A stretch of 64,000 nt of DNA from Pseudomonadota bacterium (GTDB taxonomy: Bacteria; Pseudomonadota; Gammaproteobacteria; Burkholderiales; Burkholderiaceae_C), in contig JAJZVU010000005.1 in NCBI GenBank assembly GCA_021845505.1, positions 1 through 64,000 of the forward strand, in the 5' to 3' direction. A program made the translations under genes and the position numbers. This document shows positions 1 to 8,822 of this stretch, one piece after another (within the stretch, counting starts at the first letter, position 1; every line of letters begins with the position of its first letter). The notes beneath the pieces were generated by a model. The model had not been told where the DNA came from. It made no database searches and saw nothing but the letters and a program-made list of their open reading frames with translations.

Positions 1-2802
1 TCGATCAGCGCGGTGCTCGGCGGCAGCGCCGGGCTGGCCAAGACCGGCTCCGGGCTGGTCACGCTGTCGGGCGCCAACACCTACACCGGCGGCACGACGG
101 TCGCCGCCGGAACGCTGCAGCTGTCCGGCAGCGGCACGCTGGGGGCGAGCACAAGCTCGACCAGCATCATCGGCGGCACCCTCGACCTCGGCGGCACCAC
201 GCAGACCCAGTCGGCGGGCGTGACCCTCGATAGCGGTGCCACGCTGCAGAACGGCAGCCTGAGCCCGACCAGCCCCGTCACTTCCTTCGGAGGCACGCTG
301 TCGAGCGTGGCCGGCGGGCCGTCGGTGACGGCCGATGCGGGCTATACGACCACGCTGTCGGGCCACAACGTCCTGGGGACGATCACCAACTCCGGATCGC
401 TGGTCAACTCGGGCAGCACACAGGCCCCGCTGGTCAACTATGCGACGATGACCAACGATGGAACCTACACCGGAGACGTCGTGCTGAACGCCGGACAGAT
501 CACCAACGCCACCGCGGCGACCTGGGCGGGCAATGTCGATCCGGGCGCGAACGAGCCCGGCGCGCTGATCACCAACCAGGGAACCTGGAACGGCAACGCC
601 AGCAACGGTGGCGGCACGATCGACAATGCGCGCACGGGCACCTGGAACGTCGCGCTGAACGGGGCGATAGCCAATCCGTCGGGCGCACTGACCAACGAAG
701 GCACGATCCACGGCAACCTGACAGTCAGCGGCGGCACGGTGACCACCAGCGGCACGATCGACGCCCAGCTGGTCACGCTGCCCAGCGGACAGTTGTACGT
801 GACCGGCGGAACGCTGGGGGCTGCGAGCGGCTCGTGGTCGATCGGCGGTGGAGGCCTTCTCGACCTGGGCGGAACGACCCAGTCGCCCGGGGGCGGTGTC
901 ACGCTGGGCGGCGGCGTGCTGCGCAATGGCGCGGTCAACGCGCCGATCGCCTCGAGCGGCGGGCTGATCAGCAACCTGGGCGGCAGCGCCATCGTGTCCC
1001 TGCTGTCGGGCATCACCATGTTCGAGGGCAGCAATGCCTACACCGGCGCGACGAACATCCAGTCGGGCGCGATCCTGCTCGCGGCCGGCGGCCTGTCGGC
1101 CGCGAGCGCGCTGCGCGACGACGGCATGCTGGCCCTCGACGGCCTGTCCACCACCGTCGGTCCGCTGTCGGGCAGCGGCATCGTGACCAACGTCGGGGGC
1201 GCGCCGGCGACGCTGGGCGTCGACGAGACGGCCTCCACCACCTTCACCGGCACCATCCACGACGGCGCCGCGCTGGCGAGCACGGCGCTCACCGTGCAGG
1301 ACAGCAGCGGTGGCTCCCACGTGCTCAGCCTGTCGGGCGGCAATACCTACAGCGGTCCCACGACGATCACCAGCGGCACCCTGCGCACCACCCAGGCCCA
1401 GGTGCTGCCGGCCGCCACCACCGTCGACGTCGGCGCGGCGGGCAGCCTGGTGACCGGCGGCGCACAGACCCTGGCTTCGGTGCAGGCGGCCGGCCAGGTC
1501 AGCCTCGGCGGAGACCTGACCACCGCGGGAGCGCAGAACTACAGCGGCACGCTGTCCATCGTCGCCGGCACGCCGATCACCCTCGACGCGCCTTCGGTGT
1601 TCGCGCCGGGCGGCGCCAACGACCTGGGCACCCAGCCGCTGTCGATCGTCGCCGGCAGCGCGGTGCTGAACTCGGCATCGGCGCTGACCCTGGGCGATGT
1701 CACGCTGGCTGCCGGCGGGCGGATCGAGGCGCCGACGCTGAGCCTGCAGGGTCGGCTGAGCGTCGACGGCGGCTCGCTCGCACTGGTGGCCAGCGCGACG
1801 CCCGACACCGCGTTGGCCAGCGTTGTGCCCGATGCGCTGGTGCCGGTGGTCGGCCAGCAACTGGCGGTGGTCCCTGCCACCGTCACCCAGGGCTCCGGCA
1901 GTGTCATCGACGTGCAGGCCGGCGCGAGCTTGAGCGTGCAGGCGGCCGGCGGCGGCTCGGTGATGCTGGACCAGGCCGGCAACGAATTCGCCGGTACGCT
2001 GGCGGTGCTCAGCGGCGGGGCCTACGGCACGGCCTGGGTGCCCAACGTGCAGCCGCTTGCGGGCGGCGGTTCGGCCGCGATGCAGTCCGAGGTCTCGCTG
2101 GCCGGCAACCAGATCCTGGTCGGCCAGGCCGGAATCGAGGCCGACCTGGTGGCCATCGACGCCAACAGCCTGGTCACCGCGCCGGGCTCGCAGATCGCGG
2201 CCAGGCTGCCCTACGACTCCATCGCGCAGGGCTCGTCGCTGTCGGCGCCGGCGCTGGTGCTGACCCTGGCCCCGGGGGCGTTCACCGTGCCGTACGCCTT
2301 CGGCAACCTGGGCGATGGCAAGGGCATCGAGGTGTCGGTGGGCTCCAAGACCCTGGGCGGGCGCACCATCGGCCCGGACGCCGGGCTGGTGCTCGTGCTG
2401 CCGCGAGGCAGCGAGATCCCGCCGACCGCGGTGTACCTGATGGGGCCGAAGGTCGGGCTGGATGGCCTGGGCTACCAGTTCTCGGTGCTCGGCGGAACCA
2501 ATCCTCCCAACATCCCGGTGATCTACAACAACGTGGTGCCGGCCGCCGCGCAGGTGTCGGGGGCGCTGTCCTCGGTGGCGGCGCTGGCCGATTCGGCGCA
2601 GCGGCAACTGATCCGGCAGACCGTGCGCACCGAGAACGTGACCGATCGCCTGCATACCGGAGTCGTCGCCCAGCTCGGCCCGGGCGTTCCCGCGACCAAC
2701 GGCGGCGCCGGGGCCGCGCCGCCGCAGCAATGCGTGCCGCAGGGCCTGGGCTGCGCTCCCCGGCGCGCCGGTGCCACGAAGAGCCATAGCCATGCCGACT
2801 GA
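1..2802 (+). CDS. PATR-repeat exoprotein, filamentous-haemagglutinin-like (5' truncated)
   Basis: The frame is open from the first base, so the N-terminus and any secretion signal lie outside the window. The visible 933 residues are very rich in Gly, Ser, Thr and Ala and carry at least three autotransporter-associated beta-strand (PATR) repeats with a core like NTYTGGTT, at about nucleotides 45-120, 1018-1085 and 1318-1385. This predicts a secreted beta-helix adhesin. The C-terminus has no beta-barrel translocator; the last 50 residues are hydrophilic, Pro/Gly-rich and hold two Cys (CVPQGLGC). A two-partner-secretion type exoprotein is therefore more likely than a classical autotransporter, but no TpsB partner is visible. 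The stop overlaps the caspase gene start by 11 nt, implying co-transcription. Confidence 0.8.
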   Translation, partial: SISAVLGGSAGLAKTGSGLVTLSGANTYTGGTTVAAGTLQLSGSGTLGASTSSTSIIGGTLDLGGTTQTQSAGVTLDSGATLQNGSLSPTSPVTSFGGTLSSVAGGPSVTADAGYTTTLSGHNVLGTITNSGSLVNSGSTQAPLVNYATMTNDGTYTGDVVLNAGQITNATAATWAGNVDPGANEPGALITNQGTWNGNASNGGGTIDNARTGTWNVALNGAIANPSGALTNEGTIHGNLTVSGGTVTTSGTIDAQLVTLPSGQLYVTGGTLGAASGSWSIGGGGLLDLGGTTQSPGGGVTLGGGVLRNGAVNAPIASSGGLISNLGGSAIVSLLSGITMFEGSNAYTGATNIQSGAILLAAGGLSAASALRDDGMLALDGLSTTVGPLSGSGIVTNVGGAPATLGVDETASTTFTGTIHDGAALASTALTVQDSSGGSHVLSLSGGNTYSGPTTITSGTLRTTQAQVLPAATTVDVGAAGSLVTGGAQTLASVQAAGQVSLGGDLTTAGAQNYSGTLSIVAGTPITLDAPSVFAPGGANDLGTQPLSIVAGSAVLNSASALTLGDVTLAAGGRIEAPTLSLQGRLSVDGGSLALVASATPDTALASVVPDALVPVVGQQLAVVPATVTQGSGSVIDVQAGASLSVQAAGGGSVMLDQAGNEFAGTLAVLSGGAYGTAWVPNVQPLAGGGSAAMQSEVSLAGNQILVGQAGIEADLVAIDANSLVTAPGSQIAARLPYDSIAQGSSLSAPALVLTLAPGAFTVPYAFGNLGDGKGIEVSVGSKTLGGRTIGPDAGLVLVLPRGSEIPPTAVYLMGPKVGLDGLGYQFSVLGGTNPPNIPVIYNNVVPAAAQVSGALSSVAALADSAQRQLIRQTVRTENVTDRLHTGVVAQLGPGVPATNGGAGAAPPQQCVPQGLGCAPRRAGATKSHSHAD

Positions 2803-4258
2803 ATGCAAACCTCGCACCCCGACGCGCTCCTCGGTGACCAGCAGGACCCGGCGCGGCGTGCTGCGCGCCGCGGTGCTGCTGCCGATGGCGCTGGAACTCG
2901 GAGGCATGTGCGCCGCGCACGCGGCCCCGCCTCCCGGCCAGACCGCGGCGGCTGCCGTGGCCGCCGCGCTGCCGCGCGGCGGCGACGGCACGCAGACGCG
3001 CATCGCACTGCTGCTGGGCAACGCCGACTATCCCGATCCCTTCACGCTGCCGCCGGCGCCGAAGAACGTCACCGATCTGGCGGCGGCGTTGATGCGCCGC
3101 GGCTTCGAGGTGTCGAACGCGCTGAACCTGGGCCTCGACGCGGCGCGCCAGGTGGTCGCGGCCTTCGCCGAGCGGGCCCGGCATGCGTCGGCCGATGGCG
3201 TGCTGTTCTTCTACTTCACCGGGCATGGCGCGCAGGCCGATGCGGCCAACCTGCTGCTGCCGGCCGGGGTCAGCCCGGCCGAGTCGCCCGACAGCCTGCG
3301 CGACGCCTGCCTGCACCTGCTGCGCGACGTCGTGCAGACCATCACGACGCCGCCGCAGGGGCTGACCATCGCGGTGGTCGACGCCTGTCGCACCTCGCTG
3401 CTGGCGACCACCCACCACGATGCCAGCATGAACCAGGTCGAGGCCCCGCCCGGCTCGATGATCGTGTTCTCCACCGCGGCCGGCAAGCCGGCGATCGCAC
3501 CTGCGGTCGCCGACCGCGACACCTTTTTCACGGCCGCGCTGGTCAAGCTGCTGGAAAGCGAATCCGACGAGACCAGCTTCAGCGACCTGTTCCAGCTGGT
3601 GCGCACCGATGTCTACCGGGAAATGCGCGCCTACCCGATCCCGATCATCCGCCAGTTCGCGCAGGACCCGTTCATCGCCGACCACTCCTTCGTGCGGGTC
3701 ACGCTGGGCAGGCCGTCGGCGATGGCACGCGCCGGACAGGGCTTCGGCAGCGTGTCGGAGGAGCAGGCGTGGAAGGAACTGCAGGAGCTGAGCGTGCCCG
3801 AGCAGATCAGCAAGGCCGCGGCGGCCTTCCTCTCGGCCTATCCCCATTCCAAGTACCGCGCCGCGGTGAAGGTCGAATTGCGGGGATCACGGCGCGCCAA
3901 CGCCATCCTGCAGCGCAGCGACATCCAGCTGTATGTCTCCGATTTCGTGCTGCATCCCAAGCGCGACAGCGCGCAGTGGATGCGTGACGTGCGCCGCGCG
4001 GCGCGTGGCGACAAGGACGCGGCGGCCCGCCTCGGTGCCGCGGCGCTGCACGACAAGCGCGGCGGCCCCGAGCGCGCCAGTGCGCGCTACGAGGGCTGGA
4101 TGCAGTTCGCCGCGGCGCTGGGCAACGGCATCGCCAGCTACCAGCTCGCGCTGTACTACCGCGAGCAGCGCCAACCCATGCTGGCTTCGCAGTTCGAGGC
4201 GCTGGCGCTGCGCCTGGGCTACACGCCGCCGCCGACGCTGAGCAACGTGCGGCGCTGA
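2792..4258 (+). CDS. Tat-exported caspase-like (C14) peptidase
   Basis: Caspase-fold cysteine peptidase, 488 aa. The ATG at 2792 is chosen because it gives a signal sequence with a twin-arginine motif (TRRGVLR, Arg20-Arg21), a hydrophobic stretch and an AHA cleavage site near residue 44; a GTG at 2771 would add seven residues. The core begins RIALLLGNADY; the catalytic pair is His145 in TGHGA and Cys199 in VVDACR. The region after about residue 300 has no clear domain; residues 420-480 look helical and Sel1-like. Bacterial caspase homologues cut after basic residues and often sit beside kinases or large exoproteins. Export would place this one outside the cytoplasm, next to the adhesin encoded just upstream. 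The substrate is unknown. Confidence 0.85.
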   Translation: MPTECKPRTPTRSSVTSRTRRGVLRAAVLLPMALELGGMCAAHAAPPPGQTAAAAVAAALPRGGDGTQTRIALLLGNADYPDPFTLPPAPKNVTDLAAALMRRGFEVSNALNLGLDAARQVVAAFAERARHASADGVLFFYFTGHGAQADAANLLLPAGVSPAESPDSLRDACLHLLRDVVQTITTPPQGLTIAVVDACRTSLLATTHHDASMNQVEAPPGSMIVFSTAAGKPAIAPAVADRDTFFTAALVKLLESESDETSFSDLFQLVRTDVYREMRAYPIPIIRQFAQDPFIADHSFVRVTLGRPSAMARAGQGFGSVSEEQAWKELQELSVPEQISKAAAAFLSAYPHSKYRAAVKVELRGSRRANAILQRSDIQLYVSDFVLHPKRDSAQWMRDVRRAARGDKDAAARLGAAALHDKRGGPERASARYEGWMQFAAALGNGIASYQLALYYREQRQPMLASQFEALALRLGYTPPPTLSNVRR

Positions 4259-4295
4259 GCCCGCGGCGCCGTGATGGCCGGCTGCGCGGGCCGGC

Positions 4296-6260
4296 TCAAT
4301 GCACCACGTCGACCGTGAAGCCCGACGCGCCGAAGGCATTGCAGGCGCCGCCGTGGCAATCGCTGGCGGTGCCGAGAAGCGCCGGCAGCCCGGTGGACCG
4401 CACCTGGGCCGCGGCCGCAGCCGCCGCGCTTCCGGTCGGCAGCACCGGGTAGCCCCCCTCGACGTCGGGAGAATAGGCCGCGTAGCTGCGCGGCGCCCGG
4501 CTGACCAGCACCATGAAGCGCTCGGGCCCGGTCGGCGCGGCGGCCTGGATGCGGATGTCGGCCGGCGGCAGGGTCAGCGTCTGGCCCGCAGCGATGCGCA
4601 CGCTGGGCATCGACTGGCTGGGAACGAGTTCGGTCAGGCTGCCGTCCGGGCCGTAGACCAGCACGGTCACGTAGCCCGCGCGCGACGAGTGGACGCGAAA
4701 GCGCAGGTAGTCGCGATTGATGCGCAAGCGAGGAGCCACCGCGTCGGCCTGCACGCTCCAACCGGGGCTCTGACTGTCGAGCAGCCGCTGGAACTCGGCG
4801 CGAACGCGCAACGGCGGCGGTGCGGCGGGCTGTTGCGGCTGCGCTGCCGCCACCTGCGGGGCCGCGGCCTGCCGCACGGCGGGTGTCTGCGCGACCTGCG
4901 CCGCGGGCGGGCGCGCGGCCGGCTGAGTCGCCGGCGCGGCGGCCAACGAGGGCTGCGCCGCCGGCGCAGTCGTCCCGCCCGGCCGCGGGCGCAGCGCCCA
5001 ATAGGCGCCGCCTCCCAGCACCAGCACCGTGGCGGCCAGCGCCGGCCACAGCCAACCCGGCCGGCGCGGCGCCGATGAGCCGGACCCACCCGATGCAGCG
5101 GAGGCTCCGGATGCGCCGGACCGCCCCGCTCCGGCGGTCGCAACCGCTGCCGGCGCAGGGGTCGTGCGAACCAGCGTGACACCGCTGGCCGACCCCGATG
5201 GGGTCGCGGCATCGGCCAGGCCGAGCTGCGCGCGCAGCTCGGCGACCGATTGGGTGCGCGCATCGGGCGCGACGATCAGCGCCTGGTCGATGGCCTGCAG
5301 GAAGGCCTGGCTGTAGCGCCCGGCCGCCGCCGCGGTCAGCGGCTGGTACTGGTCGTTGACCAGCCGGCTGACCGAAGGCGGCGGAGTCTTGCCCATGATG
5401 GCGAAATAGACCATCGCGGCCAGCGCGTAGACGTCGGTCCACGCGCCCTGCTTCATCCCCGGAGCTTCGGCGTACTGCTCGATGGGCGCATAGCCCGGCT
5501 TGAGGATCACCGTCAGCGCCTGGGTCATGTCGCCGATGACTCGTCGCGCGGCTCCGAAGTCCAGCAGCAACGGCGTGCCGCTTCCAGCGAGCAAGATGAC
5601 ATTGTCCGGCGCGATGTCGCGATGGAAGCACTGCTCGGCGTGGATGACCATCAGCGCCCTGGTCAGCGGGTCCAGCAGTTCCAGCAGTTGCGTCTCGTCC
5701 GGCGGCGCCGGCAACGACTTCAGGTGGTCCTTCAGCGTGATGCCCTCGTACAGGGGCATCACCATGTACGCGGTGCCGTTGGCCTCCCAGAATCGGTAGA
5801 CCTTGACCAGCGACGGGTGATCGAAACTGGCCAGCAGGCGCGCTTCGTTGATGAAACTCTTCAGCCCCGCCTCGAAGGTGTCGCGATGCCGCTCCGACTT
5901 GACCCGCACCTCGGTCTCGCCGCTGCGCATGGCCAATGCCGAAGGCATGTACTCCTTGAGCGCGACGCGTCGCTGCAGCGAGTGGTCCATCGCCGTGTAG
6001 ACCACCCCGAATCCGCCCTCGCCTATGAGGTCGAGGATCTCGAACTCGCCGAGCCGGGTGCCGATGCGCAGGCCTGCGCCGGCGGAGCCACGCTGCTGCT
6101 GCGGCGGCGCCTGCTCCCGCACCGGGCCGCCCACGGTCGCGGACTCGCCGGCACCGCCCGCCGCTGCCGCGGCCGCGGGCGCCGGGGCCGAAGCGGCGCT
6201 GTCCCCGCCGGGCGGTCGTATGACGGTACGGTCATCATCGTCGGAATGCGCACTGTTCAT
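4296..6260 (-). CDS. Transmembrane Ser/Thr protein kinase with DUF4384-like C-terminus
   Basis: Hanks-type kinase, 654 aa. ATG 6260 is preferred over an upstream in-frame start because it gives the acidic leader DDDDRTVIRPP common in this family. The kinase domain spans about residues 72-345, with glycine loop GEGGFG (80-85), Lys102, HRDIAPDN (213-220) and DFG (234-236). A single membrane helix lies at about 402-423, then an Ala/Pro/Gln linker, then an extracytoplasmic domain (about 515-640) resembling DUF4384, with a GYVTVLVYGPDG strand and LVPS motif. The predicted topology is cytoplasmic kinase with outside sensor. It is convergent with the caspase gene (37 nt apart) and divergent from the OmpA-like gene, so it may sense or regulate the secreted proteins; that link is inferred. 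Confidence 0.85.
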   Translation of the reverse strand: MNSAHSDDDDRTVIRPPGGDSAASAPAPAAAAAAGGAGESATVGGPVREQAPPQQQRGSAGAGLRIGTRLGEFEILDLIGEGGFGVVYTAMDHSLQRRVALKEYMPSALAMRSGETEVRVKSERHRDTFEAGLKSFINEARLLASFDHPSLVKVYRFWEANGTAYMVMPLYEGITLKDHLKSLPAPPDETQLLELLDPLTRALMVIHAEQCFHRDIAPDNVILLAGSGTPLLLDFGAARRVIGDMTQALTVILKPGYAPIEQYAEAPGMKQGAWTDVYALAAMVYFAIMGKTPPPSVSRLVNDQYQPLTAAAAGRYSQAFLQAIDQALIVAPDARTQSVAELRAQLGLADAATPSGSASGVTLVRTTPAPAAVATAGAGRSGASGASAASGGSGSSAPRRPGWLWPALAATVLVLGGGAYWALRPRPGGTTAPAAQPSLAAAPATQPAARPPAAQVAQTPAVRQAAAPQVAAAQPQQPAAPPPLRVRAEFQRLLDSQSPGWSVQADAVAPRLRINRDYLRFRVHSSRAGYVTVLVYGPDGSLTELVPSQSMPSVRIAAGQTLTLPPADIRIQAAAPTGPERFMVLVSRAPRSYAAYSPDVEGGYPVLPTGSAAAAAAAQVRSTGLPALLGTASDCHGGACNAFGASGFTVDVVH

Positions 6261-6341
6261 TTCGGCCGTACTGGAAACGATCGGGTCGAGGTGCCGTGCG
6301 CGAGGCCGCGAGGCCCGCGCCGGCCCTAGGGTTGGGCACGG

Positions 6342-6369
6342 TTGCCGCAAACTGAATGTACCCTAAAAT
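6342..6369 (+). promoter_or_regulatory. Putative sigma-70 promoter for the OmpA-like gene
   Basis: TTGCCG at 6342-6347 and TAAAAT at 6364-6369 are separated by 16 nt, 44 nt ahead of the ATG at 6413. The -10 lies in an AT-rich inverted repeat (CCCTA-AAATA-TAGGG, 6361-6375) in the divergent gap shared with the kinase gene, so an operator serving both genes is possible. Confidence 0.45.
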
Positions 6370-6412
6370 ATAGGGGTTGATAGTCTCGAGCGGCGTACTT
6401 CGGAGGTCTGCA

Positions 6413-6970
6413 ATGAATCGGAACATTCTGCGTGTGCTGCAATGGGTCGCGGCTGGAGCGAGCATGGTGGCATTCACCGCACACGCCGACCAGACGGTCA
6501 ATGTCGGCAGCAAGGTGCTGACGCCCGGGCAGGTGTCGAAGGGTTTGTTCCCGAATGCCGAGTGCGCCAAACTGAAGGCCGCCGGATTCAAGTGCATGGG
6601 TTTCAAGCCGGCCGTGCAATTCTCGCTGCCGGCGGCGAATTTCCAACTGGGCTCGTCGGTGCTTCCGGAACTGCTGAGAAAGCAGTTGAGCGCGTTTGCG
6701 GTCGCGCTGCGCAAGCGCAATCCGGCCGACGGCAAGGTGCGCATCGTCGGCCATGCCGACGCCTCGGGCACTCCCGAGGTCAACCGCCAGCTGTCGCTGG
6801 CGCGCGCCGAGGCGGCCAAGCAATACCTGGTTTCGCACGGAGTTAATCCCGCTTTGCTGGTCGCTGTCGGCGTGGGATCGAAGGGACTGGAAAATCCCAA
6901 GGATCCGACCGCGGCGGCCAATCGCAGGGTGGTGATCGGGCGCACGCACGCAGGCGCTGCGGACAACTGA
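6413..6970 (+). CDS. OmpA-family peptidoglycan-binding protein
   Basis: A 185-aa exported protein. ATG 6413 gives a signal peptide (MNRNILRV then a hydrophobic core) with cleavage after AHA at residue 25. The C-terminal half, about residues 80-180, is an OmpA-like peptidoglycan-binding domain: FQLGSSVL start, IVGHADASGTPEVN, LSLARAEAAKQYL and ANRRVVI. There is no lipobox and no N-terminal barrel, so it is probably periplasmic and anchors to the cell wall. It is divergent from the kinase gene. Such small OmpA-domain proteins often accompany exported systems; a role with the neighbouring exoprotein is a guess. Confidence 0.85.
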   Translation: MNRNILRVLQWVAAGASMVAFTAHADQTVNVGSKVLTPGQVSKGLFPNAECAKLKAAGFKCMGFKPAVQFSLPAANFQLGSSVLPELLRKQLSAFAVALRKRNPADGKVRIVGHADASGTPEVNRQLSLARAEAAKQYLVSHGVNPALLVAVGVGSKGLENPKDPTAAANRRVVIGRTHAGAADN

Positions 6971-7283
6971 GCCTGGCGCGAGGCCGGCGCCGGCGGACTG
7001 GCTGCGCCGCGACCCCTCGGCACCGGCGCTTGCCAGCCAGTCCGGGCATCGAGGTCCCCGATCGCCAGCGCGAATGCATCGCTGCGCTGGTGGTCGCTGG
7101 TTTCGGACGCACAGCGCCGGGGGAGTTCCCGAGGCGATCGCTGCCGCGACAGGACCTGCGACGGCCGCTCGAGCTGGGTCCTCATGTTGGCCGCGCTCGG
7201 TTTCGATCGAGCCGGCAAACAGCCTGCAGCGCGATATTGCACCCTCCTCGGAACACACCGCGCTTGACCGGGCAAGCGGCGTT
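6971..7283. other. Convergent intergenic region with one inverted repeat
   Basis: Between the OmpA-like gene (plus) and the epimerase gene (minus). The only structure seen is an inverted repeat, GGACTGGCTG at 6995-7004 and CAGCCAGTCC at 7034-7043, with a 29-nt loop and no T tract. It may help end transcription of the OmpA-like gene. Reading frames here show no start, ribosome site or recognisable protein, so no gene is called. Confidence 0.4.
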
Positions 7284-8237
7284 TCACGCCCAGCTGTGCG
7301 CGGCCCGCTCGGAGTCGTCGACCAGCAGCTCGCCGACCGCGGTGACCTGCGCCCGTCCGACCAGCGAGGGTCGTATGCACAGCCTGCCGTGCGCATCGTG
7401 GCCCGCGGGCTGGTAGCTGGCTTCGAACACACTGCCGGTGATCCCCTGCTGGCGCCAGATGCTGCCCGGCTGCAGCTTGCCGTCGGCCGCCAGGCAGGCC
7501 AGCTTGGCGCTGGTGCCGGTTCCGCAGGGCGAGCGGTCGTAGGCCTTGCCGGGGCACAACACGAAATTGCGCGAGTCCATGCCCGACGGCAGACCGGCCG
7601 CCGAGCACAGTTCGATGTGGTCGATCTCGGCACCGTCGCGCCCGCGGATCCCGCGCGCCTGCAGTTGCCCGCGGATCGCCCAGGCCAGTTCGCTCAGCGC
7701 CTCGCGGTTGGCCAGCTCCAGCGCGAGCGGCGGCTGCTCGACGAGGTAGAACCAGTTGCCGCCCCAAGCCACGTCGCCCACCACGCGGCCATGGCCCGGG
7801 ACCTCGAGCGCGACGTCCTTGTGCTCCCGGTACGCGACCACGTTGTCGATGCCGACGCGGCCGTCTCCCAGCCATTGCGCGCGCACCGGGCCCACCGGGG
7901 TGCGCAACCGACACTCGCCGCTGCCGAGCTCTCCGAGGAAGGCCAGCGAGGCCACGAGGCCGATGGTGCCGTGGCCGCACATGCCGAGCAGCCCGACGTT
8001 GTTGAAAAACACCACCTCCCCCGCGGCCTGCCCGGGCGCCGGCGGCCAGTAGACCGCGCCGACCAGGATGTCCGAGCCCCGCGGCTCGACGATCGCCGCC
8101 TCGAGCAGCCAGCCGGATCGCCGGCGAAGCTCGGCGGCCCCGCTCTCCACCCCCTGCGCAGGGCGCTCGACGCCGCCCAGCAGGACCCGCGTCGGCTCGC
8201 CACCGGTGTGGGAATCGATGAACCGCAGCCTTCTCAC
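7284..8237 (-). CDS. Proline racemase / 4-hydroxyproline 2-epimerase family enzyme
   Basis: A 317-aa PLP-independent racemase/epimerase. GTG 8237 is chosen because the conserved start RFIDSHTGGEPTRV follows at once and the upstream small gene stops 2 nt before. Both catalytic cysteines are present: Cys87 in MCGHGT and Cys238 in SPCGTGTSAK. A Thr in the second position would mark trans-3-hydroxyproline dehydratase, so epimerase or racemase chemistry is expected. Canonical hydroxyproline genes (lhp dehydrogenases, deaminase) are absent nearby, so the substrate is open. It may be the last gene of the long minus-strand operon that begins at 16811. Confidence 0.85.
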   Translation of the reverse strand: MRRLRFIDSHTGGEPTRVLLGGVERPAQGVESGAAELRRRSGWLLEAAIVEPRGSDILVGAVYWPPAPGQAAGEVVFFNNVGLLGMCGHGTIGLVASLAFLGELGSGECRLRTPVGPVRAQWLGDGRVGIDNVVAYREHKDVALEVPGHGRVVGDVAWGGNWFYLVEQPPLALELANREALSELAWAIRGQLQARGIRGRDGAEIDHIELCSAAGLPSGMDSRNFVLCPGKAYDRSPCGTGTSAKLACLAADGKLQPGSIWRQQGITGSVFEASYQPAGHDAHGRLCIRPSLVGRAQVTAVGELLVDDSERAAHSWA

Positions 8238-8239
8238 GC

Positions 8240-8449
8240 TCAGCCCAGCAGCTTGATCGCCAGCAGGATCAAAGCGACCGTGACCACGGCCAGCAGCCAC
8301 TGCAGCGCGCGCGACCGCGTGGGCGCGACCGGGTCTTCGCTGCGCGGCCGGTCCGCGGCGTCCTGCTGCCTTTGCGCGCGAGCGGCCTCGATCAACTCGG
8401 GCAGCACGTTGTCCACGTTGGCCTTGGGGGGCGGAAGCTTCGAGGGCAT
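8240..8449 (-). CDS. Small tail-anchored membrane protein of unknown function
   Basis: A 69-aa product beginning MPSKLPPPKAN, with a charged N-terminal half and one C-terminal membrane helix (about residues 48-67) ending in KLLG, giving an N-in tail-anchored topology. It starts 24 nt after the MerE-like gene and stops 2 nt before the epimerase GTG, so it is translated within the same transcript. I do not recognise the family. Confidence 0.6.
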   Translation of the reverse strand: MPSKLPPPKANVDNVLPELIEAARAQRQQDAADRPRSEDPVAPTRSRALQWLLAVVTVALILLAIKLLG

Positions 8450-8473
8450 GGTCGCGCGACCGGCGAGGGCCTG

Positions 8474-8740
8474 TCAGGTCGAAGGCGGAGCGACGCACCC
8501 CCGCTGCTCGCCCGCGCAGTCGCAGTCGCGTCCCGACAGCGCCATCCAGGCCCGCGCCGCGGCCAGCACGAACAGCGCGGCCAGGCCGGCCAGCGCGAGC
8601 AGCCAATGGCTGGCCAGCGCGGCGCCTGCCGCGGTGCCGGCCAGCGCACCGACCAGCAACGGCAGGTGGCATGGGCAGGCCAGCACGGCCACACCGGTCC
8701 ACAGGTAACCGCCGAGGGATTTGCGAGCCGAGGGTTGCAT
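8474..8740 (-). CDS. merE: MerE-like mercury transport membrane protein
   Basis: An 88-aa inner-membrane protein. ATG 8740 gives GYLWTGVAVLACPCHLPLLV, close to the MerE signature of a helix carrying Cys-Pro-Cys-His (Cys22, Cys24, His25). A second helix follows at about 44-66. MerE is normally about 78 aa; the extra C-terminal tail holds three more cysteines (73, 75, 82) that could also bind metal. MerE is known as an importer of Hg(II) and organomercury. No merR, merT, merP or merA is present here, so this is an orphan inside a catabolic gene string. Confidence 0.75.
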   Translation of the reverse strand: MQPSARKSLGGYLWTGVAVLACPCHLPLLVGALAGTAAGAALASHWLLALAGLAALFVLAAARAWMALSGRDCDCAGEQRGCVAPPST

Positions 8741-8822
8741 GGCGAGCCCAGGTAGCGAAGTTCCAGCGCACATCCTACCCTCGGCGGCGTGCCGGCGGCA
8801 CGCCCCATCGCCACCGGCTCGC

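Noticed and set aside
6971-7283. A possible small minus-strand gene starting near 7185
   Set aside because: The product has no domain, ribosome site or sensible composition and would run into the OmpA-like gene on the other strand.
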